Assembly (NCBI RefSeq): GCF_002272075.1 | Contig: NZ_NPBJ01000003.1 | Coordinates: 62,001-126,000, forward strand | Source: Terribacillus saccharophilus | Lineage (GTDB): Bacteria; Bacillota; Bacilli; Bacillales; Amphibacillaceae | Direction of reading: 5' to 3' | DNA: 64,000 nt | Shown here: piece after piece, positions 26,049 through 34,942 of the stretch | Layout: every line of letters starts with the position of its first letter | How positions within the stretch are numbered: the stretch's first letter is position 1 | Translations under genes and position numbers: made by a program | The notes under the pieces: generated by a model | Seen by the model: only the letters and a program-made list of their open reading frames with translations | Database searches by the model: none | Told to the model about the DNA's origin: nothing

Positions 26049-27314
26049 ATGGGAGCAAAGAAAACATTATTTGGTATTCCGATTCAAGTCATTGGCGGGC
26101 TGCTGGCAATTTTGTTGTTCATGACTGGGGACGGCATTGAACAGGCATTTCTGTCTAAGTATGTGGTCGACATAGGATTCACTACCAATCAGTCAGCAAT
26201 TATGTTCAGTGCTTACGGAATCGTACTCACACTGGCTTCTTGGCTTGCTGGTGTGCTTGGGGAAGTCATAGGACCGCGAAGGACGATGCTGATCGGGCTG
26301 GTGACATGGGTTGTTTTTGAAATCGGCTTTCTTTATCTGGGTCTTTACTTGGAAAGCTTTTCTATGATGGTGATCATGTATGGTCTGCGCGGTTTTGGCT
26401 ACCCGTTGTTTGCTTTTGCTTTTATTGTTTGGATCGCCTACCGTACAGAAAAGCATAAGCTTGCAACAGCAATGGGTTGGTTCTTCTTTATGTTTGCTGG
26501 CGGTATCGGTTTTCTTGGCTCGTATTATCCGAGTATTCTGCTTCCGTTCATCGGAGAAATGGCTACGCTTTGGAGCTCTCTTATCTGGATTATCCTTGGA
26601 GGGATTCTAGGTGTTGCGTTAGTGGATGACAAAGATCGCAATGGAGTCAGGATTCAGGATCAGAATTCGGATAATAAGTGGGCAGAAGCGCTAAAAGGAA
26701 TTACGATTCTTTGGGTAAGTCCACGTGTTGCTGCCGGTGGCTTGCTTCGAACGATAAACACAGCAGGATGGTATGGCTATGTTGTTGTAATGCCGGGATT
26801 TTTCACTAGTTTCTTAGATATATCTACAAGTCAATGGCTTCAGCTTTGGGCGATTCAGTCCGTCAGCAATATGGCAGCTGGTGTGTTATTTGGGATGATA
26901 GGTGACCGAATTGGCTGGGTTAAGGTAGTCCGTTGGTTTGGCTGTGTGGGAGCAGCTGTTTGTTCTTTGCTTTACTACTACATTCCGGCAGCATTCGGAG
27001 CAAACATTCCGCTGCTTGTACTGAACGCAATTCTTTTCGGTGCCGCAATTGCAGCTTTTGTTCCGCTGTCTGCTATATTACCGACGCTTGCTCCTGCCAA
27101 CCGCGGGGCAGCGATCTCTGTACTTAATTTAGGTGCAGGAGCCAGTCAGTTTCTTGGTCCGGTGCTTGTCGGGGTACTGAACAATTACTTAGGAATTGTT
27201 GGTGTGGTCTGGGGATTTGCCATTTTGTATGCACTTAGTTTTCTGTTAACGCCATTTCTTGCCCCTGCTTCGAAAGCACAAGTACATGCTACAGAAGAAC
27301 TTGCTGTTAGATAA
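26049..27314 (+). CDS. MFS transporter, polyol-permease-like
   Basis: The 421-residue protein has about 12 hydrophobic segments and MFS loop motifs (GEVIGPRRTMLIG after helix 2, GMIGDRIGWVKVVRW in the second half). The N-terminal GDGIEQAFLSKYVVDIGF segment recalls the ribitol/arabinitol (RbtT/DalT) permease branch, by memory only. It sits between an FMN reductase and a flavin monooxygenase in a SAM-riboswitch operon, so an organosulfur substrate is the natural inference; no ABC transporter is present in the unit. AAAGGAGG precedes ATG 26049; GTG 26046 is less well spaced. Confidence 0.8.
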   Translation: MGAKKTLFGIPIQVIGGLLAILLFMTGDGIEQAFLSKYVVDIGFTTNQSAIMFSAYGIVLTLASWLAGVLGEVIGPRRTMLIGLVTWVVFEIGFLYLGLYLESFSMMVIMYGLRGFGYPLFAFAFIVWIAYRTEKHKLATAMGWFFFMFAGGIGFLGSYYPSILLPFIGEMATLWSSLIWIILGGILGVALVDDKDRNGVRIQDQNSDNKWAEALKGITILWVSPRVAAGGLLRTINTAGWYGYVVVMPGFFTSFLDISTSQWLQLWAIQSVSNMAAGVLFGMIGDRIGWVKVVRWFGCVGAAVCSLLYYYIPAAFGANIPLLVLNAILFGAAIAAFVPLSAILPTLAPANRGAAISVLNLGAGASQFLGPVLVGVLNNYLGIVGVVWGFAILYALSFLLTPFLAPASKAQVHATEELAVR

Positions 27315-27332
27315 CTAAAGGAGGATTTTCAA

Positions 27333-28724
27333 ATGACGAATAAACGGATCTATTTGAATGCTTTTGATATGAATTGCGTTGGACATCAATCACCGGGGTT
27401 ATGGACACATCCTGACGATCAGGCACATCGCTACAAAGATTTGGAGTATTGGACGGATCTTGCGCAAATATTGGAGCGTGGCCAGTTTGATGCATTATTT
27501 TTGGCGGACGTACTTGGAACATACGACGTTTATCAGAACTCCCGGGAGGGAGCAGTCCGTCAGGCAGCCCAGGTGCCGGTAAATGATCCGCTGCTCGTTG
27601 TGCCGGCGATGGCTCAAGTCACAAAGCATCTAGGTTTTGGTGTTACAGCGTCTGTTACGTATGAGCATCCATACAGCTTTGCGCGTCGCGTCTCTACGTT
27701 GGATCATTTAACGAAAGGCCGTGTAGGCTGGAATATTGTTACATCCTATTTAGAAAGTGCAGCTAGAAACCTAGGTTTGGATACGCAAATTAAACATGAC
27801 GAGCGCTATACTATTGCTGAGGAATACTTAGAAGTATGCTATAAGCTTTGGGAAGGCAGTTGGGAAGACGATGCAGTAGTTCGAGATACAGATAGGAAAG
27901 TGTACACTAATCCAGAAAAGGTGCATGATATTCACCACAATGGCACGTATTACACTGTTCCAGGAGCGCATCTGTCTGAACCTTCTCCGCAACGGACACC
28001 AGTGCTATTTCAGGCGGGATCATCTTCAAAAGGCAGGGCATTTGCCGCCAAGCATGCGGAGTGTGTCTTTATAAGTACGCCGACGGTTACTGTTACAAAG
28101 AGCTATGTAGACAAGCTGCGCGAGGAGACAAAACGTCAAGGGCGTGATCCAGAAGAGATAAAAGTGATGAGTCTATTTACTCCAATTGTGGCTGAGACAG
28201 AGGAGTCTGCACAGGAAAAACTGGCAGAGTATCGCAGTCATGCAAGCTATGAAGGAGGTCTGGTATTACTCGGTGGCTGGACCGGCATTGATTTTTCCGA
28301 ATATGACCCAGACGAAGAGCTTCGTTTTGTTGAGAATGAGGCAATTCATTCAGCGGTGGAGACGTTCACGAAGATTGATCCGAATAAGAAATGGACTGTC
28401 CGCGAAGTGGCTGAATTTGTAGGTATAGGAGGAATTGGTCCTGTAGTCGCTGGCACACCGGTACAAGTTGCTGATGCAATGGAGGATTGGGTTGAAAAGA
28501 CTGGCGTTGATGGGTTTAATATAGCGTACGCGGTGACTCCTGGAACGTTTAAAGATCTAGCTGATTATGTAGTGCCGATTTTACAGAGGCGTGGCAGAAT
28601 CAGAAAGAATTATGAAGGTGCTACATTCCGCGAAAATTTGAGCGGAAATAAGAGACTGCCAGATTATCATCCAGCGCGTCAGATCGGAAAAACAGTCCAG
28701 GAACAAGGAAAGCAAACGGTGTAA
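27333..28724 (+). CDS. LLM-class flavin monooxygenase, NtaA/SnaA/DszA family
   Basis: The 463-residue protein has the bacterial-luciferase-like TIM barrel of the NtaA/SnaA/DszA (SoxA) subfamily. Visible landmarks are FDALFLADVLGTYDVY, TKGRVGWNIVTSYLESAARNLG and PVLFQAGSSSKGRAFAAKHAE. Known members cleave C-S or C-N bonds with FMNH2 from a partner reductase, for example dimethyl sulfide (DmoA) and dibenzothiophene sulfone (DszA). The C-terminal GIGPVVAGTPVQVADAMEDW is also typical. Substrate is not deducible, but the S-box control points to a sulfur source. A good AAAGGAGG lies nine bases before the ATG. Confidence 0.88.
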   Translation: MTNKRIYLNAFDMNCVGHQSPGLWTHPDDQAHRYKDLEYWTDLAQILERGQFDALFLADVLGTYDVYQNSREGAVRQAAQVPVNDPLLVVPAMAQVTKHLGFGVTASVTYEHPYSFARRVSTLDHLTKGRVGWNIVTSYLESAARNLGLDTQIKHDERYTIAEEYLEVCYKLWEGSWEDDAVVRDTDRKVYTNPEKVHDIHHNGTYYTVPGAHLSEPSPQRTPVLFQAGSSSKGRAFAAKHAECVFISTPTVTVTKSYVDKLREETKRQGRDPEEIKVMSLFTPIVAETEESAQEKLAEYRSHASYEGGLVLLGGWTGIDFSEYDPDEELRFVENEAIHSAVETFTKIDPNKKWTVREVAEFVGIGGIGPVVAGTPVQVADAMEDWVEKTGVDGFNIAYAVTPGTFKDLADYVVPILQRRGRIRKNYEGATFRENLSGNKRLPDYHPARQIGKTVQEQGKQTV

Positions 28725-28728
28725 TGAC

Positions 28729-29916
28729 GTGATAAATAAAACAGAATCGAAATTAGAAACCATTTATGCATTGCTAGATGAAATAGTTGACCAGACAATT
28801 GCCCCCTCTGCAGATCGGCTCGACCGGGAGAAAATATTTCCTAAAGCAAACATGCAGGAGCTGGCGGTAAAAGGATTAAACGGTATTTTGCTGCCTGAAC
28901 ATTTAGGCGGTCTTCATGCAGGATTTAAAGCATTTTCAATAGTAGCAGAAAAAATCGCGAGCCATTGTCCCTCCACTGGTCTTGTTTACACGATGCATGT
29001 GGAAGCTGCCGATGCGATTTACCGGTTCGGAACAAAGGAGCAGCAGGATAAGTGGCTGAAACCGGTACAAGAGGGGTACTTTGGGACAACCTCGACAAGT
29101 GAAAGAACTTCTGGAGGCAGATACTGGATTAACACGAGCCGAGCAAAACGCACGCCGGATGGATATGAGCTGAATCTAGAAAAATCTTTTACGACAAGCA
29201 GCGGTTTTGCCGATTTCTATATTGTCCAAACTGGTTCACCAGATGCTTCTACAACTGATGATATAAGTTATTTTATCATTGAAGGAACGAACCCTGGTTT
29301 AAGCTATGGGAGCTGGGATGCACTCGGGGTGAGAGGGAACCATAGCTCTTCGCTCACGCTCAACAGCGTGCAAGTGCCGAAAGAAAATCTGCTCGGGAGT
29401 GAAGGGTCTGGTCGTGCAATCGTGGAAACAAGTATTGCATATTTGCTTGGCCTGGGCTCTGTCTGGACAGGACTGGCTGGTGGAATTATTGATATAGTTA
29501 CAGAATACGTAAAGCGGAATCATCACCATGATGTTGGAAAAAGCCTTGGAGACTATCAGGTTATCCGCAGTCTGCTTGCTAAAGCAGTAATTAAACACAA
29601 AGGGCTCACTGCCTGGTTAAATCAGCTTCGAGACAAAATTGATCAACAGTTTAAAAATGGATCTGGAAAGTTAAGTATCGCTACACAGCAGGATTTACTG
29701 TCATTTAAAATATATGCTTCAGATACGGTAAATGAGATTGCACAGATTGCCATGGACATTACCGGAGGTTATGGGTATAAAATCGGTAAGCTGGAGAGGT
29801 TTTACCGTGATGCCAGAGCGGGTATTGTAATGGGGCCTTCCAACAATCTCGCTCGTGAAATTCTTGCAAACCAGCTTATTGGTATTTCAGATGATTTGTG
29901 GGGAGAAACCTCTTAA
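28729..29916 (+). CDS. Acyl-CoA-dehydrogenase-fold flavoprotein, SfnB/DszC-like
   Basis: The 395-residue protein follows the acyl-CoA dehydrogenase layout: helical N-domain (residues 1-115), beta domain with the TTSTSERTSGG and KSFTTSSGFADFY segments, and helical C-domain with ITGGYGYKIGKLERFYRDARAG. Members near sulfur genes (SfnB, DszC) act as flavin-dependent monooxygenases on organosulfur compounds rather than as true dehydrogenases. It starts four bases after the previous stop at GTG 28729 with only a weak GGTG site, suggesting translational coupling. A terminator overlaps its stop codon and closes the operon. Confidence 0.84.
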   Translation: MINKTESKLETIYALLDEIVDQTIAPSADRLDREKIFPKANMQELAVKGLNGILLPEHLGGLHAGFKAFSIVAEKIASHCPSTGLVYTMHVEAADAIYRFGTKEQQDKWLKPVQEGYFGTTSTSERTSGGRYWINTSRAKRTPDGYELNLEKSFTTSSGFADFYIVQTGSPDASTTDDISYFIIEGTNPGLSYGSWDALGVRGNHSSSLTLNSVQVPKENLLGSEGSGRAIVETSIAYLLGLGSVWTGLAGGIIDIVTEYVKRNHHHDVGKSLGDYQVIRSLLAKAVIKHKGLTAWLNQLRDKIDQQFKNGSGKLSIATQQDLLSFKIYASDTVNEIAQIAMDITGGYGYKIGKLERFYRDARAGIVMGPSNNLAREILANQLIGISDDLWGETS

Positions 29917-29933
29917 TAAGAGGTTTCTTTTTT
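29905..29933 (+). terminator. Terminator of the sulfur cassette
   Basis: Perfect 10-bp stem GAAACCTCTT / AAGAGGTTTC with an AAT loop, then six T. It includes the stop codon of the last gene. Confidence 0.9.
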
Positions 29934-30302
29934 CTGCAACACGATTATTTACATAGCTAAACTCCTTTTAAATATGAAATGGATAGTTTTTCCGCATGAA
30001 AAAAACGAGGCTTGACCGACAAAACAACATACGTTGGAACGAATGTAATGGTAGAATGGGAAAGAATAATAGTAGTGGAGACGAAATTAAAGAGTAAAAG
30101 AATGGATAGAAGTTTTCATTTCTTTGCCCCATTGAAGAAGGAGATTGGCGGCTTCTTATGTAATTAGGTAAAGAAACCTTTTTAAAAGGCGGATTATTTA
30201 CAATTTGTTGGTTACTGACTCTTTCCGCTATATGAATGTGTTATAATTTTATAATTACAATACAAGCAGTTTTTCGACTGTACAGCATAGGAAGAAGAGG
30301 AA
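29934..30302. other. Intergenic region before divIB
   Basis: These 369 bases hold no gene I can support. The only recognisable element is the extended -10 near 30239. No remnant of murG or murB could be read in it by eye. Confidence 0.5.
30239..30247 (+). promoter_or_regulatory. Extended -10 promoter ahead of divIB
   Basis: TGTTATAAT is a perfect extended -10 about 55 bases before divIB. No good -35 is seen. It would supply divIB transcription downstream of the terminated sulfur cassette. Confidence 0.5.
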
Positions 30303-31085
30303 ATGAGCGAAAAAAAGAAAATTGTTTCCATCGAAGACCGTATCCCGAAATTAAAACAAGCGAGAAAGAAAAAGGCGAATAGACGACTTATATTCTACTT
30401 GTCTATTTTCTTCGTACTAATCTTCATCATTGTGTATCTGCAATCGCCATTAAGCAATATTCACCGTCTTGAAGTGGAAGGGAATGAATTTCTGCCTAAA
30501 GAAACTATTATTCAAAGCAGCGGACTGACTACTTCAGATAATATGTGGCGTATTGATAAGGATGAAGCAATCAAACGGATAGAAGAAAATGAAGAAGTCG
30601 AAAAGGTATCAATAAGCCGAGGCTTTCCTGCCACTGTCACGATCAAAGTGACGGAACTTGGGAGGGTAGGGTATCTGCAGCAGGATAACAGTTATCGCGC
30701 GCTGCTTACCAATGGCAGTATCTCCGAGAAGAAATGGGATCAGCCAAATTCGGATGCCCCGACACTCTATGGTTTTTCTGATGATAAGTATCTTAAAGAG
30801 CTGGCAGAAGAGCTTGGCCAGCTACCAGCTTCTATAACCGGTCTCATATCTGAGATACATTACAAGCCGACAGAAGACAATCAATTCGTCATTCAGCTAT
30901 TCATGAACGACGGCAGGGAAGTGCAAGGAACAATCCGCACTTTCGCCACGAACATGGAGGCGTATCCTAGTATTGCGGCACAGCTTGATCCAGACGTCGA
31001 TGGTGTACTCCATATGGGAGTGGGCACCTATTTCGAGCCTGCCGAGAAGGAAAAAGAAGATAGCGAGCAAGAAGAAGGCCAATAA
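30303..31085 (+). CDS. divIB: Cell division protein DivIB (FtsQ)
   Basis: DivIB is a bitopic division protein that works with FtsL and DivIC at the septum. A lysine/arginine-rich cytoplasmic tail (residues 1-28) precedes one membrane segment (about 29-47). The extracellular POTRA domain follows (NIHRLEVEGNEFLPKETIIQSSGLT), then the beta domain and an acidic C-terminal tail (EKEKEDSEQEE). The 260-aa length is normal. It is separated from the upstream dcw genes by the 5-kb sulfur cassette and directly precedes ftsA; the ylxW, ylxX and sbp genes found there in B. subtilis are absent. Confidence 0.93.
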   Translation: MSEKKKIVSIEDRIPKLKQARKKKANRRLIFYLSIFFVLIFIIVYLQSPLSNIHRLEVEGNEFLPKETIIQSSGLTTSDNMWRIDKDEAIKRIEENEEVEKVSISRGFPATVTIKVTELGRVGYLQQDNSYRALLTNGSISEKKWDQPNSDAPTLYGFSDDKYLKELAEELGQLPASITGLISEIHYKPTEDNQFVIQLFMNDGREVQGTIRTFATNMEAYPSIAAQLDPDVDGVLHMGVGTYFEPAEKEKEDSEQEEGQ

Positions 31086-31218
31086 ACAGAAATTCATGGT
31101 ATTTTGTCAGTTTATGTAGAATAAACGGGCTATATGCGGTATAGTCGAATCAAATACGAGTATATTAGGCTAAATTCTTACAGAATGTCGCTTTTTAGGC
31201 AAAATTTCTCGTGAAATT

Positions 31219-31227
31219 TGTTATAAT
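31219..31227 (+). promoter_or_regulatory. Extended -10 promoter ahead of ftsA
   Basis: TGTTATAAT is an extended -10 about 90 bases before ftsA in a 233-base gap. The -35 is not recognisable. Confidence 0.5.
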
Positions 31228-31318
31228 TATGCGTGTCTCAATACAAATGTTAATTTATGAAACAAAATTGTAAAAACAATGCTGGGCGACATGTCTCTAG
31301 GATTAGGAGGTGCCTTAC

Positions 31319-32602
31319 GTGAACAACAGTGAAATTTTAGTCAGCTTAGATGTAGGAACATCAAATATTAAAGTGATTATCGGGGAAGTATTTCAGGATT
31401 CCCTTAACATAATCGGTGTCGGTACGGCAAAATCTAAAGGCCTGAAAAAAGGCGCCATCGTCGATATCGATCAAACAGTCCAATCGATTCGTACTGCTGT
31501 TGAACAAGCAGAGCGGATGGTCGGTATGCAAATCGAACGTGTAGTCGTCGGTGTCAATGGTAATCAGATTCAACTGCATCCATGTCATGGTGTGGTGGCT
31601 GTATCCAGTGAAACCAGAGAGATAGACGATGAGGATATTGCACGTGTACTTGACGCAGCGCAGGTTGTGTCCATTCCGCCAGAACGTGAGATAGTCGATG
31701 TGATTCCTAAACAGTTCATCGTAGATGGATTGGACGGTATCAATGACCCGCGTGGCATGATCGGTGTACGATTAGAAATGGAAGGTACAATTATTACCTG
31801 TTCCCGCACAGTCTTACATAATCTATTGAAATGCGTCGAGAAAGCCAACTTAGAAGTGATGGATATATGTCTGCAGCCATTGGCTGCAGGGGCTGTCGCC
31901 CTTTCAGAGGATGAAAAGAACCTTGGTGTCGGATTAATCGACATCGGCGGAGGCAATACAACTGTCTCTGTGTTCGGCAATGACCAGCTTATGGCGACTA
32001 GCGTCGTTCCTCTTGGCGGCGAGAATATTAGCAAGGATATATCTATCGGGCTGAAGACTTCCTCTGAACAAGCGGAAGAAATCAAAATTGGATATGGACA
32101 TGCTTTCTACGATGATGCCAGGGAGGAAGAGACATTCGAAGCTTCGATTATCGGCAGCAATAAGAAACAAAACTTCTCCCAGCTTGATGTCGCGGATATC
32201 GTAGAAGCCCGCGTTGAGGAGATATTTGCATACGCTGATAGTGAAATTAAGCGTATGGGCTTCCCGGAACTCCCGGGTGGCTATGTCCTCACCGGAGGAA
32301 CATCCATGATGCCAGGTATGCTTGAACTGGCACAGGATTGCTTCCAAGCGAATGTAAGACTTGCGATCCCGGATTATCTAGGAGTGCGGGAACCGCAGTT
32401 TACAAGCGCCGTCGGAATCTTGCAATTTGCCTATCGGAATGCGAGAATACAAGGGAAGGAAATCTTCTCTGCTGTAACAGAGGGAGACTTCGATGAGCCG
32501 GAAAGAAGACCGGCGAAACCTGCTAAATCAGAAAAGAAAAAAGGCGAAGAAAAAAAGAAAGAATCAGGTATTGCCAACCTGTTCAAGTACTTTTTCGATT
32601 AA
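31319..32602 (+). CDS. ftsA: Cell division protein FtsA
   Basis: FtsA is the actin-like ATPase that tethers FtsZ to the membrane. Actin-fold motifs are LVSLDVGTSNIKVIIGE at the N-terminus, GVGLIDIGGGNTTVSVF in the centre and GYVLTGGTSMMPGMLEL near the end. The 1C subdomain occupies about residues 80-165. The C-terminus is a lysine-rich linker ending in IANLFKYFFD, an amphipathic membrane-targeting helix. TAGGAGGT at 31304-31311 is seven bases before GTG 31319, better than the GTG at 31310 it overlaps. Length is 427 aa. Confidence 0.95.
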   Translation: MNNSEILVSLDVGTSNIKVIIGEVFQDSLNIIGVGTAKSKGLKKGAIVDIDQTVQSIRTAVEQAERMVGMQIERVVVGVNGNQIQLHPCHGVVAVSSETREIDDEDIARVLDAAQVVSIPPEREIVDVIPKQFIVDGLDGINDPRGMIGVRLEMEGTIITCSRTVLHNLLKCVEKANLEVMDICLQPLAAGAVALSEDEKNLGVGLIDIGGGNTTVSVFGNDQLMATSVVPLGGENISKDISIGLKTSSEQAEEIKIGYGHAFYDDAREEETFEASIIGSNKKQNFSQLDVADIVEARVEEIFAYADSEIKRMGFPELPGGYVLTGGTSMMPGMLELAQDCFQANVRLAIPDYLGVREPQFTSAVGILQFAYRNARIQGKEIFSAVTEGDFDEPERRPAKPAKSEKKKGEEKKKESGIANLFKYFFD

Positions 32603-32660
32603 GACAGACACGTCAGACCAATTGATGGAGACGGCGGTTTGTAAATAGGAGGACGTTAAG

Positions 32661-33830
32661 ATGTTAGAGTTTGACACAAATATGGAAACATTAGCGACAA
32701 TAAAAGTCATCGGCGTCGGCGGAGGCGGAAGCAACGCCGTCAACCGAATGATCGAACATGGCGTCCAAGGTGTGGATTTTATTGCAGTGAACACTGATTC
32801 ACAGGCATTGAATCTATCTAAAGCAGATGTCAAAATGCAAATTGGTGCGAAACTGACTCGTGGTCTTGGTGCTGGTGCCAACCCGGAAGTAGGTCGCAAA
32901 GCAGCAGAAGAAAGCAAAGAACAGATCCAGGAAGTTCTTCAAGGAGCTGACATGGTATTTGTTACAGCTGGTATGGGAGGCGGAACTGGTACAGGTGCTG
33001 CACCAGTTATCGCACAGATTGCTAAAGAGCTTGGCGCTCTAACAGTCGGAATCGTTACACGTCCTTTCTCATTTGAAGGACGTAAACGTCAGACACAGGC
33101 TTTAGCTGGAACAGATGCACTAAAGGGCAGCGTAGATACACTTATCGTTATCCCGAATGACCGCTTGCTTGAAATCGTTGATAAAAACACACCGATGCTT
33201 GAGGCATTCCGTGAAGCGGATAATGTCCTTCGTCAGGGTGTACAAGGTATTTCTGAATTAATTGCCGTTCCAGGTCTGATCAACGTCGACTTTGCTGACG
33301 TGAAGACGATCATGGCAGATAAAGGATCAGCACTTATGGGTATCGGTATTGCAACTGGTGAAAACCGCGCGACTGAGGCTGCGAAGAAAGCTATCAGCTC
33401 TCCGTTGCTAGAGACTTCAATTGACGGAGCACACGGTGTTCTTATGAATATCTCAGGCGGCACGAACCTAAGCCTGTATGAAGTGCAGGAAGCAGCTGAT
33501 ATCGTAACGAGTGCAGCTGACCAGGAAGTGAACGTAATCTTCGGTTCCGTTATCAATGAAGATTTGAAAGATGAAATCGTTGTGACTGTTATTGCGACAG
33601 GCTTTGATGAAGCTCAAATCCAGCAAGCTATGAATGCTCCTCGTCCGAAAGCGCGTCCGGTAGAGAAAGAAACACAAAGCACGCAACAGCCGGCAACTTC
33701 GGAAAGAAGAAGAGAGCGGGAAGAACTGCGTCGAGAAACACCATCTCCACAGCAGCAGCAACCGCGCAAGCAGGAAGAGGATACATTGGATATCCCGACA
33801 TTCCTTCGCAACCGCAACCGCAGAAAATAA
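32661..33830 (+). CDS. ftsZ: Cell division GTPase FtsZ
   Basis: FtsZ polymerises into the Z ring. The tubulin signature GGGTGTG is at residues 106-112 and the N-terminal [14 protein letters not shown] loop is intact. The catalytic T7 loop is visible as [15 protein letters not shown] Gln/Arg/Glu-rich linker (residues 320-370) leads to the conserved C-terminal peptide DIPTFLRNR that binds FtsA, SepF and other partners, with a basic tail. A strong ribosome site (GGAGG) precedes ATG 32661. Length of 389 aa is typical. A terminator follows. Confidence 0.98.
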   Translation: MLEFDTNMETLATIKVIGVGGGGSNAVNRMIEHGVQGVDFIAVNTDSQALNLSKADVKMQIGAKLTRGLGAGANPEVGRKAAEESKEQIQEVLQGADMVFVTAGMGGGTGTGAAPVIAQIAKELGALTVGIVTRPFSFEGRKRQTQALAGTDALKGSVDTLIVIPNDRLLEIVDKNTPMLEAFREADNVLRQGVQGISELIAVPGLINVDFADVKTIMADKGSALMGIGIATGENRATEAAKKAISSPLLETSIDGAHGVLMNISGGTNLSLYEVQEAADIVTSAADQEVNVIFGSVINEDLKDEIVVTVIATGFDEAQIQQAMNAPRPKARPVEKETQSTQQPATSERRREREELRRETPSPQQQQPRKQEEDTLDIPTFLRNRNRRK

Positions 33831-33835
33831 GTTCA

Positions 33836-33869
33836 AAGGATAGCATCCTATGATGCTATCCTTTTTTTT
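33836..33869 (+). terminator. Terminator after ftsZ
   Basis: AAAGGATAGCATC / GATGCTATCCTTT with a four-base loop and a long T-run. Confidence 0.92.
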
Positions 33870-33936
33870 ATGCCAAGAAATGTTAGACAAAAAGCAAGGA
33901 AAATACATAAAAATAGTGCGGTGCTGAGTGCATAAA

Positions 33937-33969
33937 CTGACAGCATTTGAATCGGCTCTCCGTTATACT
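33937..33969 (+). promoter_or_regulatory. Long-spacer promoter of spoIIGA-sigE (spoIIG type)
   Basis: CTGACA (33937-33942) and TATACT (33964-33969) are separated by 21 bases instead of 17. In B. subtilis the spoIIG promoter is sigma-A dependent but has an abnormal spacer of 22 bases and needs phosphorylated Spo0A. The match in location and geometry suggests the same control; Spo0A boxes are not clear by eye. Confidence 0.5.
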
Positions 33970-34004
33970 AGCTTCATCTATTAAAGGAGAAGGGGATAGC
34001 TGAC

Positions 34005-34925
34005 GTGACAATCTATCTGGATGCAGTCTGGACACTCAATCTTTTTTTGGACTGGCTGCTGCTATTATGCACGCAAGCAATTGCAAGGTTGCAAGTACCA
34101 AAGCTTCGTATATTTGCCGGCGCCGTTGTTGCTTCACTTATTGTTCCAGTAACAGTCTATTTTCCGGATAGCTTTCTGGCCCACCCAGTGGGAAAGTTAC
34201 TTTTCTCCATGCTAATCATCTGGACTGCTTTCGGCTTCCGGTCTGTCACCCGTTTTCTTAAAATGCTGCTGCTTTTTTATTTTATTACGTTTGCAGCAGG
34301 CGGCAGCCTATTCGCCATCCATTATATGCTGCAGACTCAAGCTGCATTCACTCCTGCTTCCTTTTTGACTGTAAGCACAGGATACGGAGATCACGTCAGC
34401 TGGCTTTTCGTAGCCATTATGTTTCCGATTGCTTTGTACTTTACTAAAAGCAGAATGGACAAGCAGCGCTTTGAACAATTCCGTTACGATCAGCTTTACA
34501 CCGTTCAAGTTAGCATCAATGGCATTGCACATAAAACAGAAGGCTTCATCGATAGCGGAAATCATCTGTCTGATCCGTTGACGAAGCGGCCTGTCGTAAT
34601 CTGTGATCAGCTTTTTTTACGAAACTGGTTCAATGAAGAAGATTGGCAGCTGTTAGCTCAAGCAAACGACAATTTGGATTTGGGTTTGCTGCCGGAGGAT
34701 TGGCCATATGAATTTTCTGTCGTTCCGTATCAGGGTGTGAATGGAGAAGGCGCTCTTATGTTGGTTTTAAAGCCGGATAGCATTCTGATTGAAATGGATC
34801 AAAGCCCAATCGAAACAGACCGGGTCTGGATTGGAATTCAATTCGGCAATCTTACCGCAGATCGCCGTTATCATTGTCTGCTTCATCCGTCACTTGTACA
34901 CGATGCCAGCACGCAAGCGGGCTAA
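34005..34925 (+). CDS. spoIIGA: Sporulation aspartic protease SpoIIGA
   Basis: SpoIIGA is the membrane protease that removes the pro-sequence of sigma-E in the mother cell after a forespore signal (SpoIIR). Five hydrophobic segments occupy residues 1-145. The soluble C-terminal half is a pepsin-like aspartic protease domain with the catalytic Asp in [13 protein letters not shown] (D183, the same position as in B. subtilis). GTG 34005 follows AAGGAGAAGGGG. sigE, its substrate gene, follows after 17 bases. Confidence 0.95.
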   Translation: MTIYLDAVWTLNLFLDWLLLLCTQAIARLQVPKLRIFAGAVVASLIVPVTVYFPDSFLAHPVGKLLFSMLIIWTAFGFRSVTRFLKMLLLFYFITFAAGGSLFAIHYMLQTQAAFTPASFLTVSTGYGDHVSWLFVAIMFPIALYFTKSRMDKQRFEQFRYDQLYTVQVSINGIAHKTEGFIDSGNHLSDPLTKRPVVICDQLFLRNWFNEEDWQLLAQANDNLDLGLLPEDWPYEFSVVPYQGVNGEGALMLVLKPDSILIEMDQSPIETDRVWIGIQFGNLTADRRYHCLLHPSLVHDASTQAG

Positions 34926-34942
34926 GGAGAAGGGAGATAAAC

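Noticed and set aside
31585-32085. A 166-codon minus-strand frame inside ftsA
   Set aside because: Antisense shadow of a conserved gene, without ribosome site or known domain.
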